Numbered from the stretch's first letter, positions 1 to 8,734 are shown. The stretch is DNA of 64,000 bases from SABI01 sp028532915 (GCA_963677225.1 OY781923.1:1550001-1614000), one strand, 5' to 3'. The notes: generated by a model not told the origin, from the sequence alone. Numbers and translations are program-made.

Positions 1-92
1 TATTAATCTGTTGCACATACTATGGATTATTCGCGGAAGAAAGGGTACAGTACTCATTCGTGAACAAATTAATGTAAAGTCAGAGGTGATAT

Positions 93-329
93 ATGGGTAT
101 CAGAGGAGAAGTATTCTCGACAAAACTCGTTACGGGAGACAGAACCTATTTCTTTAATGTGAAAGAGAATGTCTATGGAGATAAATTTCTGAATATTGTC
201 GAGAGCAGAGGGACGGACGGAGGATCGGGACGTTTTATCAGACAGTCGATTCTGATTTATCAGGAAGACCTTGGAGAATTCATCAAGGAGTTTCAGAAGA
301 CTCTTGATTTTCTCAAACAGAATCAATAG
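93..329 (+). CDS. PUR-domain nucleic-acid-binding protein (DUF3276, BpuR-like)
   Basis: This 78-residue protein is almost exactly one PUR repeat. It opens with MGIRGEVFSTKLVTGDRTYF and continues with FNVKENVYGDKFLNIVESR, the beta-strand pattern of the bacterial PUR-alpha-like family. The C-terminal part (about residues 57-76) is a charged helix, as in that family. Family members bind single-stranded DNA and RNA; the Borrelia homologue BpuR is a regulator of gene expression, so a nucleic-acid-binding regulatory role is inferred. The start is supported by a purine-rich AGAGGTGAT about 5 bases upstream. The gene stands alone, converging on rnhB, and overlaps the last 7 bases of that gene. Confidence 0.85.
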   Translation: MGIRGEVFSTKLVTGDRTYFFNVKENVYGDKFLNIVESRGTDGGSGRFIRQSILIYQEDLGEFIKEFQKTLDFLKQNQ

Positions 330-889
330 AGAGTTTTGACCCTGAATGATGTGCGGTGTATGGGCGAGAGTCCGAACCGTGCACACAGCTCGAGGTGTTC
401 TTTTGTAGGATATCCTTTATGCTTTTCAAAATGCCATTGCGGATAGAGATGGGAGCATTTGATCATGATCTCATCTCTTGCTGTCTTGGCAAGTATGCTT
501 GCGGCCATAATCTGGTAAATCAGAGAGTCTCCTTTGATGACGGCTTTCGCCGGATGGGAAGTGATACACACCTGATTGCCGTCAAACAGAACCTGGTCGA
601 ACAGGATATTGCGGTCACACAGCTGCTGGTAACATCTGTGCATCGTATGAAGTGTCGCCTGAAGAATATTGATCGAGTCGATGATCTTATGGGACGAGAA
701 GCAGATACTGTAGGCGACGGCTTTCTCTTTTATGATGACTGCCGCCTTTTCTCTCTTTTTCTCGCTGAGTTTCTTCGAGTCATTGAGTATTTCCACGGGA
801 AAGTCCTGCGGCAGAACTACAGCGGCTGCACAGACCGGTCCTGCAATAGGACCCCTTCCGGCTTCATCGATTCCACAGATAATTGACAT
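323..889 (-). CDS. rnhB: Ribonuclease HII
   Basis: This enzyme cuts the RNA strand of RNA-DNA hybrids and removes misincorporated ribonucleotides in the cytoplasm. The N-terminus carries GIDEAGRGPIAGPV with the acidic residues D8 and E9. Further acidic residues are D103 (in VLFDGNQV) and D121 (in KGDSLIYQ), giving the four-carboxylate active site of the family. The AKTARDE segment near residue 135 is also typical. At 188 residues it is close to the usual length of about 200. It is divergent from smc, and their -35 elements overlap in the space between. Confidence 0.96.
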   Translation of the reverse strand: MSIICGIDEAGRGPIAGPVCAAAVVLPQDFPVEILNDSKKLSEKKREKAAVIIKEKAVAYSICFSSHKIIDSINILQATLHTMHRCYQQLCDRNILFDQVLFDGNQVCITSHPAKAVIKGDSLIYQIMAASILAKTARDEIMIKCSHLYPQWHFEKHKGYPTKEHLELCARFGLSPIHRTSFRVKTLY

Positions 890-918
890 GCCGATACCTT
901 AATGGGATACAAGAGACT

Positions 919-947
919 TTGTCAATGTAGGCTCTCTATGCTATAAT
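919..947 (+). promoter_or_regulatory. Sigma-70-type promoter of smc, overlapping a divergent -35 for rnhB
   Basis: TTGTCA (919-924) and TATAAT (942-947) are separated by 17 bases, and TGC directly before TATAAT makes an extended -10. The predicted transcript starts near 954 and runs into smc. On the opposite strand TTGACA (925-920) could serve rnhB, though its -10 is poor. Read directly from sequence; activity is inferred. Confidence 0.75.
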
Positions 948-1046
948 CCTGTAATATCCTATTTGAGGGAACAAAAAAGGGACTTTATTTCCGTTCATTG
1001 ATCCCGGAATAACGATATTGAATATACATTTTCACTGGAGACGAAA

Positions 1047-3863
1047 TTGTTTTTAAAAAGTATCGAGATGTATGGGTTCAAATCCTTCGCCGATAAGACC
1101 AGATTAGAATTTGCTCATGGTACCACAAGCCTGCTGGGGCCTAACGGCTGCGGCAAAAGCAACATCGTCGATGCGATCAAATGGGTTCTGGGGGAACAGT
1201 CAACCAAGACCCTTCGTGCAGGGAAGATGGAGGATGTTATCTTCAACGGTACCGAGAAGCGTTCCGCTATGAGTGTCGCTGAAGTGACACTGGTGATCAA
1301 CAATGAACTTAATCTTCTGCCGACCGAGCATAGTGAAGTTGAAATCAAAAGAAGGTTGTTCCGCAGCGGCGAGAGCGAATTCTATATCAATCGCCAGCAG
1401 GTCAGACTCAAAGATATCAGAGAACTGTTTTTCGATACAGGTGTAGGAAAATCGGCCTATTCGATTCTGGAGCAGGGGAAGATAGATCAGATCCTCAGTC
1501 ATAAACCGGAAGACCGCCGTTACATATTCGAAGAAGCCGCGGGAATCACCCGCTTCAAGAAACGAAGCGAGGAAGCCGGAAGAAAGCTGCAGAGAACCGA
1601 AGAGAACATAGACCAGGTAGAGACACTCCTTTCGGAAGTGAAACGACAATACGATTCCAGAAAAGGGCAGGCAGCGAAGGCTCAGCGCTATAAAGAGCTT
1701 GAGAGCGAACTGCTCGATATAGAAGTTAAAGTCCAGCTTTCCGCGGTACGATCATTTGTTCTGCTCAGAGAGAAAAGGATACAGCAGCTGACAGAAAGTG
1801 AACAGAAGTACGAGGATCTCAAAGAGTTGATCACAAAAGAGAGTGATGAGATCAAAGAGATCCAGCAGACGATGCATTCCTATAATGAGCAGAAGATGTC
1901 CGTGACTCTCGCTTTACAGCGTCTCGAAGAACAGAAGAAGAGCTCCCATGAGCGGATAACACTGCTTACCCAGCGTTATCATGATTTCATTCAGAACCGT
2001 GATGATGCTGTGAACAGAGGCGAACTGCTCAACGAGCGGCTCGTAGAAGATGAACAGCTTCTGGAGGACCAGGAAGATAAAGCCGATTCTCTGAAGGCCT
2101 ATATCAGTGAATACACCGACGACATCAAACGTATTGCAGATGATATCGTCACTACCGAACAGATGCTCGTCTCCATCGATAAAGATATCGAAGAGAAGGA
2201 AGAAGAAGCTCAAGCTCTGCACACCGATCAGAAAGAGCTTTCCGACCAGATCAGAGAGATTACGGACACCATAGTCGAGGAGCTCGAAAACAGTCTGAGA
2301 ACGAGCGGGTTTTCCAAAGAAGCGAAAGGAGATTCGGAAAAGGAGTTGATCTCAAAGATCGACATGATCAAAAGGGAGCTTGAAAAAGCTGCACTGCTTA
2401 ATCCGTTGCGAATGGATGAGGAGCTTGAGACCGCCGGTCAGAAAGACCAGCTGGGATCTGTTCTTGACAGCCTGGAAAGCCTTAAAGATGATATCATGAA
2501 GTTTTCGAGCGATTATTTCTCAGTTCTTGAGAATCTTACATCACCGCAGGGTGCGATCAGCACCAAACGGACACTCGATAAGAAGATGGATCAGACTCTG
2601 AAGGATCTTCAGAACAACAGCGAAAATATCATACGTCTGAGAAAGGAGAAAGAGGGACTTAATCAGCTGGCGAAGCAGTACAGAACACGCGAAACTGAAC
2701 TGAAGGTCCTCCTTAGTGAATATCGTACGTCTCTTGATGCGACTCTCTCGGTCATAGACTCTCTGACCCGACAGAAAAGTGAACGGGAATTCGCGATTGA
2801 AGATGCGCTGAATGATAAGGAAAATGCAGAAGGACGGATGGAAGATACTCAGCAGAAAATCAGGATGATCAAAGAGGAGCAGGATCAAATCGATATGGAG
2901 AAAGAGGACCTATCGTTGAAGATCAAAGAGATCGAAAATCAAATCAGAGAAATCCAGGAAGAATCAAGCCAGTCACAGCGGCAGATGCAGCAGCATTATG
3001 ATGATCTGAACAATACACGAAGCGAGATCGACAAATACCGTGTTTATATCGAGAGTCTTGACAGCCAGATTCAGAATGTCTATCACCAGTTCTATGATAC
3101 CTACGGAAAAAGCCTCAAAGAGTACGAAGACGAGATGGATCTTGAAGATGAGACCGATGCGTCGCTCAGGGAGCGTCAGACGGCCTTGAAGAACCAGATT
3201 CAGCAGATGGGATATATAAATCACATGGCTGCAGTCGAGTTCGAAGAGATTAAGGAGCGCTATGATTTCCTAACGGCACAGCTCGGTGACCTGCGGCATG
3301 CGAAGACTAATCTCGAGAAGGTTTTGACAGAGATAACCGAGCGTTCCGAGGAACTATTTCTCACTTCATATCAGCAGATTCGTGCAAACTTCCATTCGAT
3401 GTTTCACAGGATGTTTGCAGGGGGGAGAGCCGAACTTCGTCTTGTCGACCCCGACAATCCTCTCACGAGCGGTATAGATATATTCGCACAGCCTCCGGGA
3501 AAGAAGCTTGACCGGCTTGCCCCGTTGAGCGGAGGAGAGAAATCTCTCACTGCAGTTGCACTGCTGTTTGCCACGTATAAGGTGAAACCCTCTCCTTTCT
3601 GTATCCTCGATGAAATCGATGCCGCTCTGGATGACCGTAACATCGGATATTTTCTCAATGTGCTTCAGGACTTCAGCAAGACGTCGCAATTCATTATAAT
3701 TACTCATAATAAGCACACGGTGATGGGATCGCAGACACTTCTCGGAGTGACGATGCAGGAAAAAGGCGTTTCAAAAGCCATCAGTTACAAGATGGGATGG
3801 GAAAAGGATGAAGAAGTAATACATGATGCACATGTTGACACTGCTTTCAATAATACAGTATAA
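1047..3863 (+). CDS. smc: Chromosome segregation SMC ATPase, short and apparently without a hinge
   Basis: SMC proteins are DNA-loop-extruding ATPases needed for chromosome organisation. The N-terminal head has Walker A GPNGCGKSN at residues 31-39. The C-terminal head has the signature LSGGEKSL from residue 827 and Walker B FCILDEIDAALDDRN shortly after. Between about residues 165 and 780 the protein is coiled coil. It is 938 residues against about 1,150-1,200 for typical bacterial SMC, and I see no folded hinge domain in the middle. The only break is a short segment near residues 470-515 (around FSVLENLTSPQGAIS). The start is TTG, chosen because GGAG lies 6 bases upstream and MFLKSIEMYGFKSFADKT is the canonical SMC N-terminus. 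ffh follows after 33 bases. Confidence 0.95.
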   Translation: MFLKSIEMYGFKSFADKTRLEFAHGTTSLLGPNGCGKSNIVDAIKWVLGEQSTKTLRAGKMEDVIFNGTEKRSAMSVAEVTLVINNELNLLPTEHSEVEIKRRLFRSGESEFYINRQQVRLKDIRELFFDTGVGKSAYSILEQGKIDQILSHKPEDRRYIFEEAAGITRFKKRSEEAGRKLQRTEENIDQVETLLSEVKRQYDSRKGQAAKAQRYKELESELLDIEVKVQLSAVRSFVLLREKRIQQLTESEQKYEDLKELITKESDEIKEIQQTMHSYNEQKMSVTLALQRLEEQKKSSHERITLLTQRYHDFIQNRDDAVNRGELLNERLVEDEQLLEDQEDKADSLKAYISEYTDDIKRIADDIVTTEQMLVSIDKDIEEKEEEAQALHTDQKELSDQIREITDTIVEELENSLRTSGFSKEAKGDSEKELISKIDMIKRELEKAALLNPLRMDEELETAGQKDQLGSVLDSLESLKDDIMKFSSDYFSVLENLTSPQGAISTKRTLDKKMDQTLKDLQNNSENIIRLRKEKEGLNQLAKQYRTRETELKVLLSEYRTSLDATLSVIDSLTRQKSEREFAIEDALNDKENAEGRMEDTQQKIRMIKEEQDQIDMEKEDLSLKIKEIENQIREIQEESSQSQRQMQQHYDDLNNTRSEIDKYRVYIESLDSQIQNVYHQFYDTYGKSLKEYEDEMDLEDETDASLRERQTALKNQIQQMGYINHMAAVEFEEIKERYDFLTAQLGDLRHAKTNLEKVLTEITERSEELFLTSYQQIRANFHSMFHRMFAGGRAELRLVDPDNPLTSGIDIFAQPPGKKLDRLAPLSGGEKSLTAVALLFATYKVKPSPFCILDEIDAALDDRNIGYFLNVLQDFSKTSQFIIITHNKHTVMGSQTLLGVTMQEKGVSKAISYKMGWEKDEEVIHDAHVDTAFNNTV

Positions 3864-3896
3864 ATCTTTATCGTAACGATAATATGTGGATGGATA

Positions 3897-5228
3897 ATGT
3901 TTGATTCAATAAGTGAAAAATTCAGTTCAATAGTAAGGTCGCTCGGCGGCAAATCTAAAATTACAGAAAAAAATATCCAGGATGCCGTAGAGGAAATCAA
4001 AGTCGCTCTTTTGGAAGCGGACGTCAATCTTCGCGTAGTCAGACGGTTCATCAACCATACGATGAGTGAAGCTACCGGGGAGAGTGTCCTCAAATCAGTC
4101 AATCCGGGTCAGCAGTTCGTGAAGATCGTCTATGACAAGATGGTCGATCTTTTAGGAGATGCTGAAAACCAGCAGCTGAATCTCAAAGGTCCCGACACTA
4201 CCAGTGTGATACTGCTCATGGGACTTCAGGGTTCCGGTAAGACGACTACAGCAGCAAAGCTGGCCCACCGGCTCTCCAAAGAGGGGAGGAAGGTCATGCT
4301 TGCGGCTGCAGACCTCGTGAGGCCTGCGGCTGTACTGCAGTTGCAGGTTCTCGGCGAGAAAGTCGGAGTCCCTGTATACACACAGGAAACCAAGGATCCT
4401 CTCAAGGTTGCCAAGGGGGCACTGAAGGAAGCGAAAAAGGGACAGTATGATGTTCTTATCGTCGATACTTCAGGAAGAATGCACCTCGATGAGCAGCTGA
4501 TGGGAGAGATCACAGGAATAAGCAGGGTTCTCGACCCTGATGAGACTCTCTTCGTAGCCGATGCCATGACAGGTCAGAACGCTGTCACAATAGCAAGTGA
4601 ATTCGAAAAATCGGTCGGGATCAGCGGTGTCGTTCTGAGCAAGTTTGATTCCGATACCCGCGGTGGTGCAGCCCTCTCATTGCGCTCTATCGTAGGTAAG
4701 CCGATAAAATTCATAGGTGTCGGGGAAAAAGTGGAAGATCTGGATCCTTTCTATCCCGACAGAATCGCATCAAGGATCCTGGGAATGGGAGACGTTGTCT
4801 CTCTCGTGGAAAAAGCCCAGGAGAATATTGATGCGGAAGAAGCTGTCAGGATGCAGGAGAAGATGGCTAAGAACAGCTTCGATCTGCAGGACTATCTGGA
4901 GCAGCTTGAACGGATGAATAAGATGGGCTCCATCGATAAACTCATCGATATGATTCCTGGGGCAAAGGGAAATATTAACGAAGATGACATCGATACGAGC
5001 GAAATGAAGAGAGAAAAAGCAATAATTGAATCAATGACCTTTGCGGAACGTGCAAATTACCGTATACTAGGACCGACTAGACGAAAGCGGGTTGCAAAAG
5101 GGTCCGGGACATCGGTAGGCGATGTGAATCGATTATTGAAGAAATTCGAGAAAATGCGGCTTATGTTGAAAAAAGTTGCAAAAAATAAAAAATATCAAGC
5201 TTCAATGTTGAAAAACATGGGCATGTAG
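3897..5228 (+). CDS. ffh: Signal recognition particle GTPase
   Basis: Ffh binds signal sequences of nascent membrane and secreted proteins and delivers ribosomes to FtsY, which is also encoded in this window. An N domain (about 1-90) is followed by the G domain with GLQGSGKTT near residues 109-117, DTSGRMHLD near 190 and SKFDSDTRGGAALS near 245. A Met-rich M domain (about 300-443) contains MTFAERANY and ends KNMGM. The length of 443 residues is normal. The Walker A lysine and the RGG motif are intact. It lies in one transcription unit with smc upstream and rpsP downstream. Confidence 0.97.
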   Translation: MFDSISEKFSSIVRSLGGKSKITEKNIQDAVEEIKVALLEADVNLRVVRRFINHTMSEATGESVLKSVNPGQQFVKIVYDKMVDLLGDAENQQLNLKGPDTTSVILLMGLQGSGKTTTAAKLAHRLSKEGRKVMLAAADLVRPAAVLQLQVLGEKVGVPVYTQETKDPLKVAKGALKEAKKGQYDVLIVDTSGRMHLDEQLMGEITGISRVLDPDETLFVADAMTGQNAVTIASEFEKSVGISGVVLSKFDSDTRGGAALSLRSIVGKPIKFIGVGEKVEDLDPFYPDRIASRILGMGDVVSLVEKAQENIDAEEAVRMQEKMAKNSFDLQDYLEQLERMNKMGSIDKLIDMIPGAKGNINEDDIDTSEMKREKAIIESMTFAERANYRILGPTRRKRVAKGSGTSVGDVNRLLKKFEKMRLMLKKVAKNKKYQASMLKNMGM

Positions 5229-5251
5229 TGCTTTGTAAGCAGGAGGAATTT

Positions 5252-5518
5252 GTGAGTACCAGTATTAGACTAAAGCGTTTTGGATCAAAGAAAAGACCAT
5301 ACTATCGATTGGTTGTGATTGATTCAAGAGCTGCAAGAGACAGTCGTTCTATTGAGGAAGTGGGTTTTTATCACCCGATCGAAGAAGAATCCAAACAGGT
5401 CGTTCTGAAAGAAGATCGGATCAAGGAATGGATCGCCAAGGGAGCTCAGCCTTCAGCAGTAGTTCGCAAAATCTTGAACAAGCATAATATTACTGTCGAG
5501 AGATCACCCAAAGAGTAG
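5252..5518 (+). CDS. rpsP: 30S ribosomal protein S16 (bS16)
   Basis: S16 is a small-subunit protein involved in 16S rRNA folding. The conserved start STSIRLKRFGSKKRPYYRLV and the later RSIEEVGFYHP identify it. The open frame extends further upstream to 5228, but GTG at 5252 is preceded by a strong AGGAGG (5241-5246) at 5 bases, and the protein then starts exactly at the family N-terminus, giving 88 residues. It sits 23 bases after ffh, in the classic order rpsP-khpA-rimM-trmD-rplS. Confidence 0.96.
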   Translation: MSTSIRLKRFGSKKRPYYRLVVIDSRAARDSRSIEEVGFYHPIEEESKQVVLKEDRIKEWIAKGAQPSAVVRKILNKHNITVERSPKE

Positions 5519-5535
5519 GGTCAGGAGCATTTGCT

Positions 5536-5769
5536 GTGGAAAAAGATTTGGTTGAATATATTGCGAAATCCCTGGTTGACAGTCCTGACGAAGTTGAGGT
5601 GAATGTCATAGAAGGGGAGCAGTCAACGATACTTGAGCTGAAAGTGGCTCCTAATGACGTAGGAAAGGTAATAGGAAAACAAGGACGGATCGCAAACGCG
5701 GTTCGCGTGATTCTTAATGCTTCTGCAGCTAAAGGCAACAAACATATCCAATTGGAAATACTTGATTGA
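5536..5769 (+). CDS. khpA: KH-domain RNA-binding protein KhpA
   Basis: A single type II KH domain of 77 residues. The GxxG RNA-binding loop is seen in GKVIGKQGRIANAVR near residues 43-57. KhpA proteins bind many RNAs and in other bacteria pair with KhpB/Jag; the location between rpsP and rimM is the standard one. The start is GTG with AGGAG about 9 bases upstream. The stop codon overlaps the rimM start by one base, so translation is probably coupled. Confidence 0.93.
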   Translation: MEKDLVEYIAKSLVDSPDEVEVNVIEGEQSTILELKVAPNDVGKVIGKQGRIANAVRVILNASAAKGNKHIQLEILD

Positions 5770-6272
5770 TGAAATACATAGCCACAGGAGTTCTCAAAAG
5801 CCCCCACGGTTTACAGGGTAACATTAAACTCGCCACCTATTCCGGTGAAATCGGGCATCTTCTTTCTCTGAAGAAGGTGCAGCTTCGTCGTAAGGGGATA
5901 TCTTTCGATGCAGAGATCGAAGAGATCAGGCAGGCGGGTAAAGAAGCCCTCATCAGGTTCAAAGGGATTGATAATCGCGAAGATGCCAGAAAATACAACG
6001 GGTATGAATTGTGGGTTGAGAGAGAACATGCTTCTTCTCTCGATGAGGATGAGTTCTATGTGGCCGATCTTGTCGGCTGCACACTCGTTCATGACAAAGT
6101 GGCAGCGGGAACGATAGTCGCAATCTTCGATGGCCCTCAATCTCTTCTTCTTGAAGTGGAACATGGAGATCCACCTAGAAAATCTCTTGTTCCCTTCATG
6201 AAACAGTATGTGGGAGATGTTGATATCGAAAAAAAGACCATTGAACTGATAGAGATGGAACTGCTGTCATGA
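5769..6272 (+). CDS. rimM: 16S rRNA processing protein RimM
   Basis: RimM binds S19 and helps mature the 30S head. The N-terminal barrel begins KYIATGVLKSPHGLQGNIKL, and the PRC-barrel half is visible in DEDEFYVADLVGCTL and KSLVPFMKQYVGDVDI. I place the start at ATG 5769 rather than the TTG one codon earlier, because ATG overlaps the khpA stop by one base. The result is 167 residues, normal for the family. The stop overlaps the trmD start in an ATGA junction. Confidence 0.95.
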   Translation: MKYIATGVLKSPHGLQGNIKLATYSGEIGHLLSLKKVQLRRKGISFDAEIEEIRQAGKEALIRFKGIDNREDARKYNGYELWVEREHASSLDEDEFYVADLVGCTLVHDKVAAGTIVAIFDGPQSLLLEVEHGDPPRKSLVPFMKQYVGDVDIEKKTIELIEMELLS

Positions 6273-7030
6273 ATTTCGATGTACTGACATTGTTTCCGGC
6301 GATCGTTGATGCATTCTTCAAAGAATCTATCATGGCAAAGAGCGTCGAAAGCAACAAGATTTCCTATACCCTCACCGATTTCAGAGACTTTGCAACCGAC
6401 AGACACCATACCTGTGATGATACTCCCTACGGGGGAGGAGCAGGAATGGTGGTGAAGCCTGAACCGCTGGGAAAGGCTCTTGAATCGGTGAATGCAAAGA
6501 ACAAGCGGGTCATCTATCCGAGCCCGAGCGGTAGGAAGTTCACCCAGGAGTATGCGAAGGAACTGTCAAAAGAAGAAGATCTTGTGATCATCTGCGGACG
6601 GTATGAGGGGATTGACCAAAGGATCATTGACATGTATGTTGATGACGAGATATGCATCGGAGATTATGTGATCAGCAGCGGTGAAGTTGCCGCACTTGTT
6701 GTGATCGATGCAGTCTACCGGCTTATTGACGGGGTCATTAACGCAGAATCGCTTCTTGAAGAGAGTTTTACCGGCGGTTTGTTGGAATATCCTCACTATA
6801 CAAGGCCTGTTACCTATTGCTCAAGAAGCGTTCCTGAGGTATTATTGTCGGGTCATCATGCGAACATTGAGAAATGGCGCATGGAAAAGCGAATCGAAAA
6901 GACGCTGAAAATGCGTCCTGAACTATTAGAAAACACGCCATATAAAGAAATGGCATACGAGAAAAATATTGAATTGAAACCATATGTTGCGAAGGGGACC
7001 GAAGAAGATGGATGTGATAAAGGCAATTGA
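6269..7030 (+). CDS. trmD: tRNA (guanine37-N1)-methyltransferase
   Basis: TrmD methylates G37 of tRNAs reading codons that start with C, using SAM, and prevents +1 frameshifting. The start MNFDVLTLFPAIVDAF is typical. The trefoil-knot SAM site is seen in YPSPSGRKF, LVIICGRYEGIDQR and CIGDYVISSGEVAALV. The late GLLEYPHYTRP motif is also conserved. At 253 residues the length is usual. It overlaps rimM by 4 bases and rplS by 23 bases, consistent with tight co-translation. Confidence 0.97.
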   Translation: MNFDVLTLFPAIVDAFFKESIMAKSVESNKISYTLTDFRDFATDRHHTCDDTPYGGGAGMVVKPEPLGKALESVNAKNKRVIYPSPSGRKFTQEYAKELSKEEDLVIICGRYEGIDQRIIDMYVDDEICIGDYVISSGEVAALVVIDAVYRLIDGVINAESLLEESFTGGLLEYPHYTRPVTYCSRSVPEVLLSGHHANIEKWRMEKRIEKTLKMRPELLENTPYKEMAYEKNIELKPYVAKGTEEDGCDKGN

Positions 7031-7361
7031 GTCAGAACAGATGAGAGATGATGTATTGAATTTCCATGTCGGAGATACGATAAAAGTCTATTTCAAGATC
7101 AGAGAGGGCGAGAAAGAACGAGTCCAGGTATATGAAGGGCTTGTCATCGCTTTCAATAACGGCGGAATCAGAAAGACTGTCACGGTAAGAAAGAACTCTT
7201 ACGGTGTAGGAGTCGAAAGAATTTTCCCGGTGCATTCACCGAGAATCGAGAAGATTGACGTCGTCAGACGCGGTAGAGTAAGAAGAGCTAAACTGTACTA
7301 TATTCGCGGTAAGGTCGGTAAGGCTGCTAAAGTACCTGAACTCATCGTCAAAAGAAGATAG
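7008..7361 (+). CDS. rplS: 50S ribosomal protein L19 (bL19)
   Basis: L19 sits at the subunit interface. The sequence DTIKVYFKIREGEKERVQVY followed by EGLVIAFNNGG and SYGVGVERIFPVHSPRIEKI is diagnostic. The frame is open back to 6984, but ATG 7008 gives MDVIKAIESEQM, the family start, with GGGGACCGAAGAAG just before it. That gives 117 residues. It is the last gene of the smc/ffh-to-rplS unit, and a perfect hairpin follows at 7398. Confidence 0.96.
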   Translation: MDVIKAIESEQMRDDVLNFHVGDTIKVYFKIREGEKERVQVYEGLVIAFNNGGIRKTVTVRKNSYGVGVERIFPVHSPRIEKIDVVRRGRVRRAKLYYIRGKVGKAAKVPELIVKRR

Positions 7362-7397
7362 TTCTCTGATAAATATTTCAGATTTGAACTCGCACAT

Positions 7398-7426
7398 AAG
7401 GGCAGTGATACTGCCCTTTGTTGCGT
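7398..7426 (+). terminator. Rho-independent-type terminator after rplS
   Basis: AAGGGCAGT (7398-7406) and ACTGCCCTT (7410-7418) form a perfect 9-bp stem with a 3-base loop. A T-rich but interrupted tail, TGTTGCG then TTT, follows. It ends the long smc-to-rplS unit before the next gene at 7501. Confidence 0.8.
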
Positions 7427-7500
7427 TTACCGGACGATTCCTTGCATTTACCTGATAATTGAAGTATCGTATAGCAAGAATAATCGAAAAGAGAGTGGTT

Positions 7501-7986
7501 ATGGCCGAAGGCAAACAGAAACATGATGCGAAAGCCTCTTCTCAGGAGACGAGTCCCAAGAAAAGAAGGCGGCGCAGCAAACAGAAGAAAAAGATGTCCG
7601 CTCAGAAATCTCAGCAGGAGACTCTTCAGAGCGGCAGAAAGAAGAGAAAGCGTCCGCCAAGCTCATTACAGCATCCGATCATAGTGCCGCAGGTTCAGGA
7701 ACCTGTACCGCTGTGCGCTCTGTGCGGCAAACCGGTACAGGCGATAAGTCAGGCTATCAGCGGCCCGGGTGAAGGCCAGTTCAGTCATTTTGACTGCGTG
7801 TTAAGGAAGATCGCTGATGAGGAAAAAATTCTTCCCCATCAGAAAGTATCATATATAGGAAGGGGAACATTCGCCGTCGTTGACAAAGATGATGAGGGGA
7901 ATATGGTATTTGTGAAACAGATAGTATATGAAACGCCCGAGACATTCAGTGCGATGAAGAAGTTCGTCGAAGAACATAAAAGGTAA
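7501..7986 (+). CDS. Unknown basic protein with a putative zinc-binding CxxC...HxxC domain
   Basis: I do not recognise a named family. The first 60 or so residues are extremely basic and probably disordered (KKRRRRSKQKKK, GRKKRKRP). A compact C-terminal half follows, with CALCGKP near residue 76 and FSHFDCVLRKI near residue 98. This C-x2-C...H-x2-C spacing suggests a treble-clef-like zinc site. It ends with an SYIGRGTFAVVDKDD segment that could be beta-rich. ATG 7501 (161 residues) is preferred over the upstream ATG 7459 because GAGAG lies just before it. coaD follows after 2 bases, so the two are probably co-transcribed. The basic tail suggests RNA or ribosome binding (inference). Confidence 0.8.
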   Translation: MAEGKQKHDAKASSQETSPKKRRRRSKQKKKMSAQKSQQETLQSGRKKRKRPPSSLQHPIIVPQVQEPVPLCALCGKPVQAISQAISGPGEGQFSHFDCVLRKIADEEKILPHQKVSYIGRGTFAVVDKDDEGNMVFVKQIVYETPETFSAMKKFVEEHKR

Positions 7987-7988
7987 GA

Positions 7989-8489
7989 ATGATGAAACAG
8001 AAAGAAGTGAGAGCGATTTTACCCGGAACCTTCGACCCCCCTACGAACGGACATATCAACCTGATCGAACGCTCTTCGAAACTGTTCGGTCACCTCGATG
8101 TTGTCGTGGCTGACAACATTCACAAGAAATGTCTGTTTACCGCTACCGAAAGACTGGAGATGTTACAGGAACTTGTCACATCTCTGGAAAATGTTGATGT
8201 CGTGATTCATAGCGGCCTGATCGTGGATTATGCAAAGGAACACAACATCGACGTGATGGTGAGAGGTGTAAGAGCCCTTGTCGATTTCGGATACGAATTC
8301 GAGTTGGCAATGACGAATAAACAACTTTATGCTCCGTTGGAAGTTGTCTTCTTACCCACTGACCCGAAATTTTTCGTTCTGCGTTCATCTGCGATCAAGG
8401 AGATGGCCGCGTTCGGGGCGGACATCAGTAAGATGGTCCCCGAGAATGTCAGCGAATCTCTTACACGTCGTGTAAGGTTGTTGACATAA
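7989..8489 (+). CDS. coaD: Phosphopantetheine adenylyltransferase
   Basis: CoaD transfers AMP from ATP to 4'-phosphopantetheine in coenzyme A synthesis. The nucleotidyltransferase motif appears as PGTFDPPTNGHINLI, with TNGH in place of the H-x-G-H form, as is normal for CoaD. MVRGVRALVDFGYEFELAMT and the LRSSAIKEMAAFG segment (the ISSS-like motif) are also present. The length of 166 residues is usual. The start could also be ATG 7992. It follows the unknown zinc-type protein by 2 bases. The product feeds CoA, which supplies the acyl-carrier prosthetic group for AcpP encoded nearby. Confidence 0.95.
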   Translation: MMKQKEVRAILPGTFDPPTNGHINLIERSSKLFGHLDVVVADNIHKKCLFTATERLEMLQELVTSLENVDVVIHSGLIVDYAKEHNIDVMVRGVRALVDFGYEFELAMTNKQLYAPLEVVFLPTDPKFFVLRSSAIKEMAAFGADISKMVPENVSESLTRRVRLLT

Positions 8490-8545
8490 TATAGCGTTTT
8501 CGTTATTCTCTCAGAAGCACTTTTACCAATAAAGAGGTTAAAATT

Positions 8546-8734
8546 ATGGCTGTACCTAAACATAAGAGCTCAAAAGCTAGAGCTGCTACAAGAAAAGCTG
8601 CAAATATGAAAATTGCAACACCCACATTGTCTGTATGTGGTACCTGTGGAAATATCGTAGTTCCTCACCGTGTTTGTCCTAAATGTGGATTCTATCGTGG
8701 GAAACAGGTCATTGATACAGAGAAAATGGCCTAA
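8546..8734 (+). CDS. rpmF: 50S ribosomal protein L32 (bL32)
   Basis: A 62-residue ribosomal protein beginning MAVPKHKSSKARAATRKAA. It has a full four-cysteine zinc ribbon, CGTCGN and CPKCGFY, so it is the zinc-binding form. It is followed by acpP, as in many bacteria where rpmF heads a fatty-acid cluster. AGAGGTT precedes the ATG. Confidence 0.97.
   Translation: MAVPKHKSSKARAATRKAANMKIATPTLSVCGTCGNIVVPHRVCPKCGFYRGKQVIDTEKMA

Noticed and set aside
1..75. Possible C-terminal 24 residues of an upstream gene (frame 3, ending TAA at 73-75)
   Set aside because: Too short to identify, and no motif; equally likely to be noncoding leader of the PUR-domain gene.
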